In this document: positions 51,831 through 62,451 of the stretch, in pieces
Position numbering within the stretch: position 1 is the stretch's first letter
Layout: each line of letters starts with the position of its first letter
From: Elusimicrobium simillimum
GTDB lineage: Bacteria > Elusimicrobiota > Elusimicrobia > Elusimicrobiales > Elusimicrobiaceae
Assembly (NCBI RefSeq): GCF_049639735.1
Contig: NZ_JBEVVA010000003.1
Span: 1,869,407 to 1,933,406, forward strand
Direction of reading: 5' to 3'
DNA: 64,000 nt
Made by a program: the position numbers and the translations under genes
The notes under the pieces: model-generated
The model's database searches: none
Told to the model about the DNA's origin: nothing
What the model saw: only the letters and a program-made list of their open reading frames with translations

Positions 51831-51837
51831 GGTTAAT

Positions 51838-54800
51838 TTATTTCTTTTTATTTACGTCAAACTCTTTTGCAAATTCCCTTGCGGAAATACCGGTACCGGC
51901 GGGTATTAAATGACCGACGATAACGTTTTCTTTAAGACCTTGCAAGGTGTCTACCTGGCCTGTTATGGCCGCGTCCGTAAGAACTTTTGTTGTTTCCTGG
52001 AAGGACGCCGCGGAGATAAAGGAGTCTGAAGCCAATGACGCTTTGCTGATACCTAAAAGTATCGGCTCGCCTATAGAGGCTCTTTTACCGTTAGCTTCCG
52101 CTTTCGCGTTTTCTTTCTGGAATGTGCTGCGGCTGACAATTTCGCCTTTTAACAGGCCTGTGTCGCCGGCGTCAACTATTCTTAGGTTACCAAGCATTTG
52201 GCGGACTATAACTTCAATGTGTCTGTCGTTAATAGTAACGCCCTGCAAGCGGTAAACTTCCTGAATTGCGTTAAGCAAAAATTCTTGTACTTCTTTAATA
52301 CCTTTAACACGCAGTACGTCGTGCGGGTCAATGGCGCCGTCTGTAAGAGCTTCGCCTACGCCCACGTGGTCGCCTTCATAAACAACCAAATGTTTACCTT
52401 GCGGTACGGCGTATTGTTTAACCTGGCCGGTTTCTTCGCTTCTGACAACGATTTCAACCAAACCTTTAGGCGATGTTTCGAGGCTGACTACACCCGCGAA
52501 CTCTGACATAATGGCCGCGTTTCTGGGTTTGCGCGCTTCGAAAAGCTCCGCGATTCTGGGCAGACCGCCCGTGATGTCCTTGGTACCGCCGGTGGCTCTG
52601 GCAATTTTTGCCAAAATATCACCCGCTAGGACTTCTTCCCCTGATTCCGCCAATAAGATTGTATCTATAGGCAACGGTAAGCTGAGCTTCTTTCCGCCTT
52701 TAGCTTCAATAACAATGCGGGGGTTCTTTTTACCCATGCGGCTGGCTATAATTTTGCGCTCAATAACGCCTGTAACTTTGTTGCGTTCTTCCTGCAGGGT
52801 AATACCTTCGGACACGTCCGTAAGTCTTACCGTACCGTCTGTTTCTGACAGCACAGGTATTGAGTGCGGATCCCATTCCGCCATTAAAGCGCCTTTTTCT
52901 ACTGTGGCTTTATCAGCAACAAGCAGGTTGGCGCCGTACTGGATTCTGTATTCTTTTATTGTACCATTTGTGGCTTCTACAAAGATAGAGCCGTTTCTGG
53001 AAATACAAATTTTATTATCCATGCGGTTGGTAATAACTTTAATATCTTTAAACGTTACTTTACCTGCTATTTCAGACACGGCCTGTGAGCGGCTGAGCAC
53101 ACGTGAGGCCGTACCACCAATGTGGAAGGTTCTGAGTGTAAGCTGCGTACCAGGTTCACCAATTGACTGGGCGGCTATAATACCAACTGAATCGCCCACG
53201 CTTGACATGGTGCCTGTGGCAAGGCTGATACCGTAACATTTTGCGCAAACGCCGGTTTTGGCTTCGCAGGTAAGAACTGAACGGATGCGTACGCTTTGTA
53301 CGCCGTACTTCTTAACCTGTTTGCTTTGCTCAAGTGAGATAATGTCGCCTTCTTTAATAATGACTTTATCTTCTTCGGAGCCGTCGGCTTTTTTAGCTTT
53401 TACTATAACGTCTTCTAAGCTGGCGCGGCCTAAAATTCTTTCTTCAATAGGCTCTACTATTTCTTCGCCGCTCATAAGTGACGTTACTACGATGCCGTTG
53501 GTTGTGCCGCAGTCAGCCTGTGTAACAACCAGGTTGTGACCAACGTCAACAAGACGTCTGGTTAAATAACCGGCGTCGGCTGTTTTCAAAGCGGTATCGG
53601 AAAGACCTTTACGTCCGCCGTGAGTGGAAATAAAGTATTCCAGCACAGACAAACCTTCTCTAAAGTTAGCTGTAATGGGGGATTCGATAATTTCGCCCTG
53701 GCCGCCTGTAAGTTTCTTCTGCGGCTTAGCCATAAGACCGCGCATACCGGCCAACTGTCTGACCTGCTGCCTGGAACCTCTGGCGCCGGAATCTGCCATT
53801 AAGAACACTGAGTTGAACTTTTGACCTTCACCGCTGTAGGCGGCTTCTTCAAACTTTTTCATCTCTTTAAACTGTTCTACGGCGACGTCGTCCGTAACGC
53901 GGGTCCAGATGTCGATAACTTTATTGTATCTTTCACCTTCGGTAATGATACCGGCTTCGGCCTGGGCTTGAATTTCTTTAATTCTCTTTTTGGCGGAATC
54001 AATATATTTCTGTTTGATTTCCGGCACGATCATGTCCGCTATAGATATAGAAAGACCTGAGCGTGTGGCGTAGTTATAGCCAAGCTTCATTATTCTGTCC
54101 AAAAGCTGCACGGCTTCGTATCTGCCGTACTTTTTGCTCTTGTAACATTCGTCAACTATACCGGCAAGTTCCTTTTTACCAACAGGTGTGTTGATATAAG
54201 GCCAGCCTTCGGGCAGGTTGCTGTTAAAAATAATTTTGCCCACTGTTGTGTAATCTTTCCATTTATTAACGTCAAGCGCTTCTTTATCGGAAAGACCGGC
54301 TTCTTTAATTTCGTTAAGGCCGCGTACTTTAATTCTGGCATGTAAAGAAACTCTGTTATAGGCGTAAGCCATTAAAGCTTCGTCTTTGCTGCCAAATACA
54401 GCGCCCTCACCTTTGTCATTAAGTTTGACTTTGGTTAAGAAGCTGATACCCATAACAATGTCATGGGACGGCGCCGCTATAGGGCGGCCGGACGCGGGTG
54501 ATAAAATATTGTTTGTGGCTAACATCAGCGTACGCGCTTCAAGCTGCGCTTCAAGAGACAGCGGAACGTGAACAGCCATCTGGTCACCGTCGAAGTCAGC
54601 GTTAAACGCGGCGCATGTTAACGGGTGCAGCTGTATAGCTTTACCTTCAATTAACACCGGTTCAAACGCCTGAATACCAAGCCTGTGCAGCGTTGGCGCG
54701 CGGTTTAACATTACCGGATGATGTTTGGTAACGGTTTCTAAAATGTCCCAAATTTCCGGTCTGACACGTTCTAACATTTTTTTAGCGGCTTTAAGGGTAA

Positions 54801-55995
54801 CACCCTCTTTTTTCATAAGTTCGCCGATAATAAAAGGTTTGAAAAGTTCCAAAGCCATAAGCTTGGGCAAACCGCACTGGTGCAGTTTTAAGCTGGGGCC
54901 TACTACGATAACTGAACGGCCGGAGTAGTCCACACGTTTACCAAGCAAGTTTTGGCGGAAGCGGCCATGCTTACCCTTAATAACGTCTGAAAGGGATTTA
55001 AGCGGCCTGCCGCCGGCACCGATAAAGAACTTGCCTCTGGCGCCGTTTTCAATTAAAGCGTCCACGGCTTCTTGAAGAAGTCTCTTTTCGTTATAAATCA
55101 TAACCTCAGGCGCTCTTAAGGATTCAATATGCTTAAGGCGGTTGTTGCGGTTAATGATTCTTCTGTATAAATCGTTAAGGTCAGAAGCGGCGAATCTGCC
55201 GCCGTCAAGCGGTACTAAAGGCCTTAAATCCGGCGGAATAACGGGAAGTACTGATAAAATCATCCACTCCGGTCTGTTGCCGCTGGCTTTAAATTCTTCC
55301 ATCGTTTTAATACGGCGGATTAATTTTGTGCGTTCAAGCTCGCTCTGTGTTTCGCGCAGGTCTTCATGAAGCTGCGGGATTTCTTTGTCAAAATCTATAG
55401 AAGAGAGCAATGTTTTGATAGCCGGCGCGCCGATATCAACTTTAAGCCTGGCGCCGTGCTTTTTGCGCGCTTCGCGCACTTGCACGTCGTTAAGAAGTTC
55501 GCCTTTTTTAAAGTCTGTGCGGCCTGTAACGGAGTCTACGCAGTCTTCAATAACAACGTAGCTGGCGTAGTAAACCACTCTTTCAAGATCGGTCGTTCTC
55601 ATGTCAAGCATGATGCCGATTCTTGACGGGTTTTTGCGCAGGAACCAAACGTGCGCCACGGGTACCGCAAGTTCCAGGTGGCCCATGCGTTCGCGTCTTA
55701 CTTTGGCTTCTGTAATTTCAACGCCGCAGCGGTCGCACTGCATGCCTTTGTATTTTACCCAGCGGTATTTACCGCAAGAACATTCATAGTCCTTAGTAGG
55801 GCCGAAAATACGTTCGCAGAATAAACCGTCTCTTTCCGGTTTAAGTGTGCGGTAGTTGATGGTTTCGGGCTTTTTAACTTCGCCGTGGGACCATGCCATG
55901 ATTTGCTCAGGGCTGGCTATACCAAGTTTAATAGCGTCAAAGTCAAAGAAGTTAAGATCGTCCAGTCTTTTTGTTTTTTTGTTTTTATCTGACAT
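51838..55995 (-). CDS. rpoC: RNA polymerase beta-prime subunit
   Basis: Catalytic subunit of RNA polymerase. 1385 residues: N-terminal zinc site ECSCGKYRWVKYKGMQCDRC, the catalytic NADFDGDQMAVH near residue 460, the bridge-helix and trigger-loop region (GARGSRQQVRQLAGMRGLM, STHGGRKGLSDTALKTADAGYLTRRLVD), and the second zinc site with CEAKTGVCAKCYG. Intact, unlike rpoB upstream. 17 bases separate it from rpoB. Confidence 0.98.
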   Translation of the reverse strand: MSDKNKKTKRLDDLNFFDFDAIKLGIASPEQIMAWSHGEVKKPETINYRTLKPERDGLFCERIFGPTKDYECSCGKYRWVKYKGMQCDRCGVEITEAKVRRERMGHLELAVPVAHVWFLRKNPSRIGIMLDMRTTDLERVVYYASYVVIEDCVDSVTGRTDFKKGELLNDVQVREARKKHGARLKVDIGAPAIKTLLSSIDFDKEIPQLHEDLRETQSELERTKLIRRIKTMEEFKASGNRPEWMILSVLPVIPPDLRPLVPLDGGRFAASDLNDLYRRIINRNNRLKHIESLRAPEVMIYNEKRLLQEAVDALIENGARGKFFIGAGGRPLKSLSDVIKGKHGRFRQNLLGKRVDYSGRSVIVVGPSLKLHQCGLPKLMALELFKPFIIGELMKKEGVTLKAAKKMLERVRPEIWDILETVTKHHPVMLNRAPTLHRLGIQAFEPVLIEGKAIQLHPLTCAAFNADFDGDQMAVHVPLSLEAQLEARTLMLATNNILSPASGRPIAAPSHDIVMGISFLTKVKLNDKGEGAVFGSKDEALMAYAYNRVSLHARIKVRGLNEIKEAGLSDKEALDVNKWKDYTTVGKIIFNSNLPEGWPYINTPVGKKELAGIVDECYKSKKYGRYEAVQLLDRIMKLGYNYATRSGLSISIADMIVPEIKQKYIDSAKKRIKEIQAQAEAGIITEGERYNKVIDIWTRVTDDVAVEQFKEMKKFEEAAYSGEGQKFNSVFLMADSGARGSRQQVRQLAGMRGLMAKPQKKLTGGQGEIIESPITANFREGLSVLEYFISTHGGRKGLSDTALKTADAGYLTRRLVDVGHNLVVTQADCGTTNGIVVTSLMSGEEIVEPIEERILGRASLEDVIVKAKKADGSEEDKVIIKEGDIISLEQSKQVKKYGVQSVRIRSVLTCEAKTGVCAKCYGISLATGTMSSVGDSVGIIAAQSIGEPGTQLTLRTFHIGGTASRVLSRSQAVSEIAGKVTFKDIKVITNRMDNKICISRNGSIFVEATNGTIKEYRIQYGANLLVADKATVEKGALMAEWDPHSIPVLSETDGTVRLTDVSEGITLQEERNKVTGVIERKIIASRMGKKNPRIVIEAKGGKKLSLPLPIDTILLAESGEEVLAGDILAKIARATGGTKDITGGLPRIAELFEARKPRNAAIMSEFAGVVSLETSPKGLVEIVVRSEETGQVKQYAVPQGKHLVVYEGDHVGVGEALTDGAIDPHDVLRVKGIKEVQEFLLNAIQEVYRLQGVTINDRHIEVIVRQMLGNLRIVDAGDTGLLKGEIVSRSTFQKENAKAEANGKRASIGEPILLGISKASLASDSFISAASFQETTKVLTDAAITGQVDTLQGLKENVIVGHLIPAGTGISAREFAKEFDVNKKK

Positions 55996-56012
55996 TTAAA
56001 TTCTCCGTTAAC

Positions 56013-59000
56013 CTAGTTGTCCTTACTTTCATCGATAATTTCGGCGGCGTGGGCTGCTACTGTCATTTCTTCCACTTCCTGCTCTTTGTTATCTTTCAGC
56101 AGTTCAACACTGAGGCCTAATGCCTGAAGTTCCTTTACTAATACTTTAAAGGATTCCGGCACGCCGGGCTGTTGCGGCGCTTCGCCGCGGACAATGGATT
56201 CATACATTTTGGTTCTGCCGGCAAAGTCGTCAGACTTTACTGTTAAGAACTCTTGCAATGTATATGTAGCGCCATAACCTTCAATGGCCCATACTTCCAT
56301 TTCACCAAATCTCTGTCCGCCAAACTGCGCTTTACCGCCCAAGGGCTGCCTTGTGATTAAGCTGTACGGCCCAGTGGAACGGGCGTGAACCTTATCTTCT
56401 ACCAAGTGAATAAGCTTCATGATATACATGTAGCCGATGGTAACCTTTTCATCAAAAGGTAAACCTGTTCTGCCGTCGTATAATGTAATACGGCAGTAGT
56501 CGTCCGGCAAATGATGTTCCGGTACGCCTTTGGCAATAAGCGCCTTTTTGGCTTTTCTTACTTCTTCTTTAACTGTTTCTTCTATAGGACCGTCGAATAC
56601 AGGGGTGGCGGCGTTATAATTTAAGTTCTTAGCTGCCCAGCCCAGCATTGTTTCAAACAACTGGCCTACGTTCATACGAGAAGGAATACCCAAAGGTGAA
56701 AGCACAATGTCAAGCGGTGTGCCATCCGGCATAAAGGGCATGTCTTCTTCAGGGAGAATCTTTGCCACAACACCTTTGTTACCGTGGCGGCCGGACAATT
56801 TGTCGCCCACCATCAGTTTGCGCTTGCTGGCGATAAATACTTTTACGGATTTGTTAACCGTAACCGCCAACTCGTCACCTTGTCTGGAGAATTCCATTTC
56901 TCTTTCAAAATCTTCTAAAACTTTCTTTTCAAGCTTTTTGTAGAAAGTGTTAACTCTGTCTTCTTCTTTCTTGCGGTCAGCTTCTTTAGAGAAGGTTTCT
57001 TTGGCGCTTTCAAGAGCAAGCTTGCGCTGTTCTTTAATAGCGTCCAAATTAGCGTTTTTGTCGTCTTCCAGGGCTTTAATTCTGGCTTTTTCTTCGGCTT
57101 TGGTAAGTTTTTCTTTTCTTACAAAAACTCTTGTGCCTATGATTTTGCCGCTGGTGCCCGGGGGTACGCGCAGTGAAGCGTCCACCACGTCGTCAGCTTT
57201 CTTGCCGAAGATTACTTTAAGCAGTCTTTCTTCAGGCGTAAGCTGCTGTTCGCCCTTAGGCGTAACTTTACCTACTAAAATGTCACCCGGTTCCACAACG
57301 GTTGAAGGTATAACTATACCGTCAATGTCTAGGTGTGACAGGGCTTCCGCGCCTATGTTGGGGATGTCTCTTGTTATTTCTTCAGCGCCAAGCTTTGTGT
57401 TTCTGGCGTCTACGCTGAATTCATGCAAGTGGATAGAGGTAAAAACGTCTTCTTTAACCAGCTTGTGTGAAACTAAGATAGCGTCCTCGTAGTTATAACC
57501 TTCCCAGCTCATAAAACCTACTAAAAGGTTTTTACCAAGAGCCAGGTGTCCGTCCTGCATGGCGGGGCCGTCTGCAAGTATAGCGCCTTTTTTAACCGTG
57601 TCGCCTGTTTTAACTAAGGGTCTCTGGTTAATACAGGTGTCTTGGTTGGAGCGTTTATACTTAATAAGTTCATAAAAATCTAACGGGCCGTTTTCAGGTT
57701 CTATAGCGACCATGTCGGCGGACGCGAACACTACTTTACCGCCGCGCTGGGCTGTAAGTGTAGCGCCTGAGTCACGCGCGACTTCATGCTCAATACCCGT
57801 GCCTACTAACGGGGCATCAGTTAAGAGCAGCGGTACGCCCTGGCGTTGCATGTTACAACCCATGAGCGCGCGGTTGGCGTCGTCGTGTTCTAAGAACGGT
57901 ATTAAAGCGGCTGATACGCTGATAACCTGTAAGGGTGAAACGTCCATATAGTCAACCTCTGTAGGGGCGACGATAGGATAGTCACTTCTTACACGGCAAT
58001 ACACCATATCTGTATTAATTTTGCCGCCGTCTGTAAGCGGTGTGTTGGACTGGGCGACCATAAGATCGTCTTCCTGGTCCGCTGTTAAATACTCAAAATT
58101 GTCCGTTACTTTAGAGTTGTTAACCTTTCTGTACGGTGTTTCAATAAGACCGTACTGGTTAACCTTAGAGTAACAAGCCAAAGAGGTAATAAGACCGATG
58201 TTCGGACCTTCAGGCGTCTCAATAGGGCAAACGCGGCCGTAATGTGTGTGGTGAACGTCGCGCACTTCAAAGCCGGCTCTCTTTCTGTTAAGACCGCCGG
58301 GGCCTAAGGCAGAAAGTCTGCGTTTGTGCGTAAGTTCTGATAACGGGTTAATTTGGTCCATGAACTGTGAAAGCTGTGACGTACCAAAGAACTTCCTTAT
58401 AATAGCCTGTACGGGCTGGGCGTTTACCAAGGCGCGCGGTGTATGAGAGGTTAACTCTTTATTCATTCTGTCGCGTACCGTTTTGGCCATTTGGGAAAGA
58501 CCAACTCTTATCTGGTTTTCCAAAAGTTCGCCGATGCCTCTTACACGTCTGTTACCTAAGTGGTCGATATCGTCTGTCTTGAAAATAAGTTCGTCGCCGT
58601 ACATTTTCTGCGCGTCTTCGCCGGCGTTAAGGGCTAAAAGGTATTTAACCGTAACTATAATGTCTTCCGGGGATAATGTTCTGCGTTTGTCTGTAGGTGT
58701 GGCGAATTTTTTAAATTTAAGGTTGCCGATAATATCAAAAAGGGCCTCAAATTTTTTGTTGATTTTGTAACGGCCTACGTAGCTGAGGTCGTAACGTCTG
58801 ATATTGTCAAAAATCAGGTTGTCTAAGAATGTTTCAGCCTGGTCTTTTACAACGAAATCCTGTCCGCGCATTTTTTTGTAAATGTCCGCCTGGGCTTCTT
58901 TAGCGGTTCTTATTGTGTCTTTGCGGTTCTCAAGCGTAGCCAAAATAGCCGGGTCGTCCTGTCTGGGGTTGCCGGAAATGACTTTAATTTTTTTAATTTT

Positions 59001-59823
59001 GCGTTCCACCATTTCTTTGAACACTTTGTCGTCCACCGGTATGGCGGCCTTGTCGTCAAGGTTCCAAAGAACTTCGCCTGTCGTTGCGTCAACGATATCG
59101 TCCGCGGCGTAGCGGCCCACTACATTGTCAATTTCAGCAGGTTTGATGTCGACATCTTCACAATTGTAGAAGGCTTGTATAATTTGCGCGTTGGTTTCTA
59201 AACCGCAGGCGCGTAAAAATGTGGTAGCTAAAACTTTTTTCTTGCGGTCAATACGTACCCAAAGGGCGTTCATAAGGTCGAAAGAAAATTCGATCCAGGC
59301 GCCTCTGTAAGGTATGATTCTGGCTACATAAAGTTTTTACCTAAAGTAGACTGCTTTTTTTCTTCGTCTTCTTCAAAAATAATACCCGGGGAGCGGTGTA
59401 ACTGGCTGACTACCACGCGTTCCGCGCCGTTAAAGACAAAGCAGCCGGCGTCTGTCATTAAAGGAAGGTCGCAAAGCGTAACGTCCTGCTCTGAGGCTTC
59501 TTTAAGTTTGCCGTCTCTTTTTTTAACAGAAAGTCTGAGTACCGCTTTTAACGGGGCGCTGTAGGTGCCGTCACGTACAATTGCTTGCTGCGGTGTTGTG
59601 TAGCGGGCGGGCAGAGTTCGTACTTAACGAAGTCAAGTTTCATGCTGCCGTCCGGCGCTTCTATGGGGAATACGTCTTCAAACGCTGCCTGAAGACCTTT
59701 AAGATCCCTTTTGGTTGGCGCAGTGTCTAACTGTAAAAAGTCTACGAAAGACTGCTTCTGCATTTCCAACAAATCAGGTAATTGTAGCTTGGAAGAAATT
59801 TTACCAAAGTTTAATTGTCTCAT
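56013..59823 (-). CDS. rpoB: RNA polymerase beta subunit, two frameshifts near the 5' end
   Basis: The last 1086 codons (56013-59273) are intact, with the rifampicin region SQLSQFMDQINPLSELTHKRRLSALGPGG, and KRAGFEVRDVHHTHYGRVCPIETPEGPNIG. The N-terminus is spread over three frames: MRQLNFGKISSKLQLPDLLE (start 59823) runs to KYELCPP; a second frame continues RYTTPQQAIVRDGTYSAPLK to LGKNF; the third resumes YVARIIPYRGAWIEF. The shifts are single missing bases at about 59601-59611 (GGGCGGG) and 59328-59335 (a T/A run). As the gene is essential and about 1270 residues when joined, sequencing error is the likely cause. Confidence 0.95.
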
Positions 59824-59963
59824 TTACACTTTTCCTGGAATGTTTAAGGTTTAACAGCTTATCATTACACCCGCTGAGGGTAAAGATAAATTGTTAAACC
59901 CGCTACCTTTTAAACTCAAATATTTAATTTTATGTCCCAAAGGTTTTATTTGGCGCGCTTCGC

Positions 59964-60016
59964 GTGAAGTTTGTGTCAGGAACTTTGTTCCTTTAACATG
60001 TTAAGCGGCGTAACCG
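59964..60016. repeat. Hairpin-palindrome-hairpin element, copy 2 (upstream of rpoB)
   Basis: GTGAAGTTTGTGTC, stem AGGAAC/GTTCCT with loop TTT (59978-59992), palindrome TTAACATGTTAA (59993-60004), then stem GCGG/CCGC (60005-60017). It aligns base for base with copy 1 at 51047 except in the first stem, where both strands change together, the loop, one linker base and the palindrome centre. The 435-base rplL-rpoB gap has no gene; it also holds a stem CGGGAAT/ATTCCCG at 60151-60165. Confidence 0.65.
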
Positions 60017-60212
60017 CGAAACAAGCTTTGTGCGAAATGCTTTAATATTGCGTTCGTGTAAATTTACTTTAAAAACTGCTGTTTCTTTCAGACGGTAGTC
60101 CGCCCGGTAAATTTAATACGAAAAGCTTTTAATTTATTTATGTGAAATTAACGGGAATTATTCCCGATATTCACAACTATTTTCAAGATACTGCTATTTT
60201 TTGCTTATTAAT

Positions 60213-60235
60213 CCCGCCCCGCATAACGGGGCGGG
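60213..60235 (-). terminator. GC hairpin between rplL and rpoB
   Basis: CCCGCCCCG and CGGGGCGGG form a perfect 9-bp stem around CATAA, 24 bases past the rplL stop. The T run is absent on the transcribed strand. As in other bacteria, it may act as the partial attenuator that makes rplJL more abundant than rpoBC. Confidence 0.6.
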
Positions 60236-60258
60236 AAAAACTAAACAGAGATGAACTC

Positions 60259-60639
60259 TTATTTAAGTGTTACTACGCCACCGACTTCAGCTATTTTCTT
60301 TTTCATTTCTTCAGCTTCGGCTTTGGCAACGTTTTCTTTGATTACTTTAGGAGCGCCATCGACTAAGTCTTTAGCTTCTTTAAGACCTAAGCCTGTGATT
60401 TCGCGGACAACTTTAATTACGGCGATTTTTTTGTCTGCGGCTGCGCTTGTGAGCTCAACGTTAAATTCTGACTTTTCTTCAGCGGCTGCGGCTGCGGGTG
60501 CAGCGGCGGCTACGGCTACTGCGGGAGCAGCGGCTTTTACGCCAAATTTGTCTTCTACGGCTTTAACGAGTTCGGAAAGTTCCAGAACTGTCATACCGGC
60601 TATTGCTTCAAGTATTTCTGCTTGTGATAATTTTGCCAT
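60259..60639 (-). CDS. rplL: Ribosomal protein bL7/L12
   Basis: Stalk protein that recruits translation GTPases. 126 residues: an N-terminal dimer domain (LSQAEILEAIAGMTVLELSEL), an Ala-rich hinge at about residues 33-50, and the C-terminal factor-binding domain KIAVIKVVREITGLGLKEAKDLVDGAPKVI. Intact, in contrast to rplJ just upstream. Confidence 0.98.
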   Translation of the reverse strand: MAKLSQAEILEAIAGMTVLELSELVKAVEDKFGVKAAAPAVAVAAAAPAAAAAEEKSEFNVELTSAAADKKIAVIKVVREITGLGLKEAKDLVDGAPKVIKENVAKAEAEEMKKKIAEVGGVVTLK

Positions 60640-60797
60640 TGTATTTATTTCCTTTTATTTTTAGGGTAGCTGCCTTCTGCCTAAGCCGAGCTCAGGCCCG
60701 TACATTTATCTCCTAAGAGACTACCACCGCACTTGGCGGGTTTGAGACTGCTTACATTGCCTGCGCACACGGCGTTAAAGCCGGTGCGCAAAACAAC

Positions 60798-61315
60798 TTA
60801 ATTCTTAGAGTCCTCAACGGCTTTAAGAACATAAGCAAGATCCCTGATGGAGCTTGTAAGACTTGTGCGGACTGGGCAACCGCGCTGTAAAGCGCGCCGG
60901 CAAGTTTAGACAAGTTATCTTCTTTGCTGCCAATGGTAGCAAGTTGCTGAACTTGTGCTTCATTATACCAGACCCCGTCACTAAAACAAGCCCTAAGCTT
61001 TAAAGCACCAAACTTTTTGGAGAAATCAACCATAGTTTTTGCCACGGCCGCGATATCGCCGCCAATAGCAATTGCCGTAGGGCCTTTGAAAAGCTTTCAT
61101 CGGCACCTTCAATTGCAGCCTGTCTTACGGCATGGTCAACTATAGCGTTGCGTTCCACACGGAATTTTGCGCCCGTGGGATTAACTGCGCTCTAAGTTCA
61201 GCCATGTCTACGAATTTGAGGCCCTGGTAGGCCGCAAAAAATAAGACGCCTGCATCTTTGATTTCTTTAGATAAGTTTTGTGACTTTTCTACTTTTGTTG
61301 TTTTGTCAGGTTCAT
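60798..61315 (-). CDS. rplJ: Ribosomal protein uL10, broken by four single-base gaps
   Basis: Base of the ribosomal stalk. Joining frames gives a complete L10 of about 173 residues: KTTKVEKSQNLSKEIKDAG, VLFFAAYQGLKFVDMAELR, NPTGAKFRVERNAIVDHAV, GPTAIAIGGDIAAVAKTMVD and the ending SIRDLAYVLKAVEDSKN. Each junction is repaired by one added base in a short A/T run: near 61310, 61182, 61088 and 60855. The stop is 60798-60800. It has its own promoter and leader; rplK and rplA are not upstream. Confidence 0.85.
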
Positions 61316-61451
61316 TGTTTACCTAATTAACACCGCTTTTTTATCTTTTTTGTCTGTTTTTTACAGAAAAGAAAAGACAGCGCAAGCTTACCCCACGCTT
61401 TGTTTCTCGCCGTAAGGTGCTTGTGCAGTGCTAAAATCTGTTTAAAAAATT
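61316..61451 (-). promoter_or_regulatory. rplJ leader, possible L10-binding leader
   Basis: About 135 bases of untranslated leader. CAAGCACCTTAC and GGTAAGCTTG fold as an interrupted stem (about 61380-61425), with an internal loop at the position where the L10 leader family has its kink-turn. A smaller stem TCTGT/ACAGA precedes a TTTTTT/AAAAAA-rich region close to rplJ. By analogy the L10-L12 complex may repress here; a covariance-model match has not been made. Confidence 0.4.
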
Positions 61452-61481
61452 CTTATATATTATATCAATTTGGGCTGTCAA
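61452..61481 (-). promoter_or_regulatory. Promoter of rplJL-rpoBC
   Basis: A perfect -35 TTGACA (61476-61481, leftward strand) is followed by TATATA or TATAAG at 61452-61459 with 16-18 bases between. It is the strongest promoter match in this part and explains transcription of rplJ without rplK-rplA. Confidence 0.75.
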
Positions 61482-61566
61482 TTACAAGTTAATCTTATAA
61501 CGTTTATCCACAGCTTTTTCTTATAAATATTGTACCATAAATTGGTTAGATTAACAATACAAACAT

Positions 61567-61602
61567 AAAAAAACACCGCTTAAGGCTAAGCGGTGTTTTT
61601 TG
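61567..61602 (-). terminator. Terminator of the EFR1-type gene
   Basis: AAACACCGCTTA and TAAGCGGTGTTT form a 12-bp stem with AGGC loop and flanking A/T runs, directly after the stop at 61603. It isolates the rplJ promoter from upstream transcription. Confidence 0.92.
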
Positions 61603-62393
61603 TTATTTTTTAGGTTCTTTAAATATATATCTGCCCCTGGTGCTGCCGCGGCCTATCCAGTCAAACTGGGTTATCGCGCGTTTTGGGCAAAGGTTAAAAC
61701 AGCGCCCGCATTGCTGGCAGCCATCGTGCCAAACGGGCGGCCGTTTTCCATAGTAATGGCGCCCACAGGGCACTCTTTGGCGCAAAGGCCGCAAGATATG
61801 CACTCGTCCGACACCTTAAAATACTTCCAAAACTTAGGCACCAGTACTTTCTAAAGAACTTGTACATGATTCTATAGTGCAGTTTAAGGTAAAACGGCGT
61901 TTTAAAGCTGCGCATGTTGGACTTGCCGTTAATAATGTCCAAAGCCAGGCGGCAAACGGTGCGGTCCGCTATTGTAATAAGCCTTTTGGCGGTTTCGGGC
62001 GGGGTTTCGGGCGTGAACATTGTATAGCTGCTTGGCATGAGGATTGTGGTGGCGTTGTAATATTGTACTTTTTGCGCCACAATATTTTTTTAGCCTTAGA
62101 TAAGGCCCAGCCTACGTGAAGTTTGTTAGCGAATGTTGTAAATACGCAGACTTTTTTGTTCCTAAGTCTTGGCATACCCTCAAGCCACTTTTGCACCGCC
62201 ACCGGCATACCAAAGCCATAAATAGGGTAACAGAATATAAATGTGCTGTAACTGTCCAGTTTGGCATAATCATACCCTAAATCTTATCCAAATCGGCCTG
62301 CTGGCCTTGTTTGATAAGATTGGAATGTAAAACTTCCGCCATGTGTTTAGTATTACCACTGCCGGAAAAGTATAATATTATGTATTTTTCCAT
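61603..62393 (-). CDS. EFR1-type flavodoxin plus 2[4Fe-4S] ferredoxin protein, frameshifted
   Basis: Predicted redox protein of about 265 residues. The N-terminus MEKYIILYFSGSGNTKHMAE is a flavodoxin FMN loop, followed by YPIYGFGMPVAVQKWLEGMP. The C-terminus has two ferredoxin clusters, CISCGLCAKECP and CQQCGRCFNLCP. The pieces lie in different frames with single-base losses near 62281, 62090, 61854 and 61742. The domain order is that of EFR1 family ferrodoxins, common in anaerobes; the partner is unknown. It ends at a strong terminator. Confidence 0.78.
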
Positions 62394-62451
62394 ATTTACA
62401 TTTTAGCTTTTTTAGATTATATTTGGGAGAGTTTGGCAGCCTAAAATCTTC

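Noticed and set aside
52000..59200. Many long rightward frames opposite rpoC and rpoB
   Set aside because: They are antisense shadows with no recognisable product, no ribosome-binding sites and no independent promoters.
59274..59823. Genuinely split rpoB
   Set aside because: Both junctions are repaired by one base each in short homopolymers, and neighbouring genes have the same kind of breaks, so sequence error is simpler.
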